Shown in pieces: positions 63,928 to 64,000 of a stretch of DNA of 64,000 nucleotides. A program made the position numbers and the translations under genes. Origin of the DNA: Rothia similimucilaginosa (GTDB lineage: Bacteria; Actinomycetota; Actinomycetes; Actinomycetales; Micrococcaceae); contig NZ_JAOVAM010000009.1 of assembly GCF_029850875.1 (NCBI RefSeq), forward strand, positions 33,337 to 97,336, in the 5' to 3' direction. Each line of letters begins with the position of its first letter. Position 1 is the stretch's first letter. Under the pieces are notes generated by a model. The model was given only the letters and a program-made list of their open reading frames with translations. It made no database searches and was not told where the DNA came from.

Positions 63928-63964
63928 GGGGGGGGGGGGGTGTGTTTTGAAACCCCCCCCCCCC
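63928..63964 (+). terminator. G13/C12 homopolymer hairpin after the methyltransferase
   Basis: Thirteen G are followed, after a T-rich loop (TGTGTTTTGAAA), by twelve C, which can form a very strong stem about 40 bases after the methyltransferase stop. Such runs slip during replication and in sequencing, so the exact lengths may be wrong or variable. Confidence 0.6.
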
Positions 63965-64000
63965 AATAACCCGGCGCATGGGGTTTAAAACCGCGGGTCC
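63965..64000. other. Window edge
   Basis: Contains a short palindrome GGTTTAAAACC; nothing else can be supported. Confidence 0.4.

Overview
This 64 kb window comes from the chromosome of a high-to-moderate G+C actinobacterium. Gene content and order point to the Micrococcaceae, and a Rothia-like organism is my best guess; that name is an inference from content, not from a search. Actinobacterial markers are mtrA-mtrB-lpqB, an AdnAB-type helicase-nuclease, UvrD2, DUF3107, a UPF0182 protein next to a PDZ-Lon protease, and a coproporphyrin-dependent haem pathway. I see no insertion sequence, prophage, CRISPR array, rRNA operon or plasmid function. The window is chromosomal backbone with a few unusual accessory features.

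Layout. (1) 1-14.2 kb, mostly minus strand: the start of secA, then hpf, a comF-family gene, lpqB, mtrB and mtrA, in the order known from mycobacteria. Next come a MetE-like protein, a chorismate mutase, mnmA and a cysteine desulfurase; the last two supply and insert sulfur for tRNA 2-thiouridine. On the plus strand are trmL and a uracil-DNA glycosylase-family gene, followed by a minus-strand HtrA-like protease. (2) 14.2-24.5 kb, an envelope region: an overlooked 55-residue membrane protein, a large unknown membrane-anchored protein, a TPM-domain protein with coiled coils, PspA, an SLH-anchored protein with two tandem hydrolase domains, a long AT-rich non-coding stretch, and an initiator tRNA-Met. 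(3) 24.7-36 kb: UPF0182 membrane protein, PDZ-Lon protease, DUF2342 protein, YgjP-type metallopeptidase, UvrD2 and a phosphotransferase, then about 1 kb without a convincing gene but with a large inverted repeat. (4) 36-45 kb: the two subunits of an AdnAB-type DNA end-resection machine. (5) 45-60 kb: a DEDD exonuclease, a ThrE-type exporter, and nearly the whole haem pathway. hemL is on plus. hemE-cgoX-chdC-cpfC-hemC-hemD-hemB form one minus-strand block, and hemA is divergent from hemE. (6) 60-64 kb: DUF3107, a DEAD-box RNA helicase with a long structured leader, and an orphan DNA methyltransferase closed by an extreme G/C homopolymer hairpin.

How the parts fit. MtrAB-LpqB, HtrA, TPM/PspA and the SLH protein all concern the cell envelope. 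UvrD2, AdnAB, the exonuclease and the glycosylase concern DNA repair; DnaA-box-like sites lie in the promoter regions of both uvrD2 and adnA. The haem block encodes every step from glutamyl-tRNA to protohaem by the coproporphyrin route. Its last two enzymes carry a His-rich head (ChdC) and a Cys-rich tail (CpfC).

The most unusual observations are the tandem SLH hydrolase, the 55-aa membrane protein, the Arg-to-Cys change in the MtrB H-box, the missing metal-binding Asp in the phosphotransferase, the palindromes in the hemA/hemE promoter, and the structured region at 35.79-35.99 kb. I did not find one clear, self-contained new defence or biosynthetic system.
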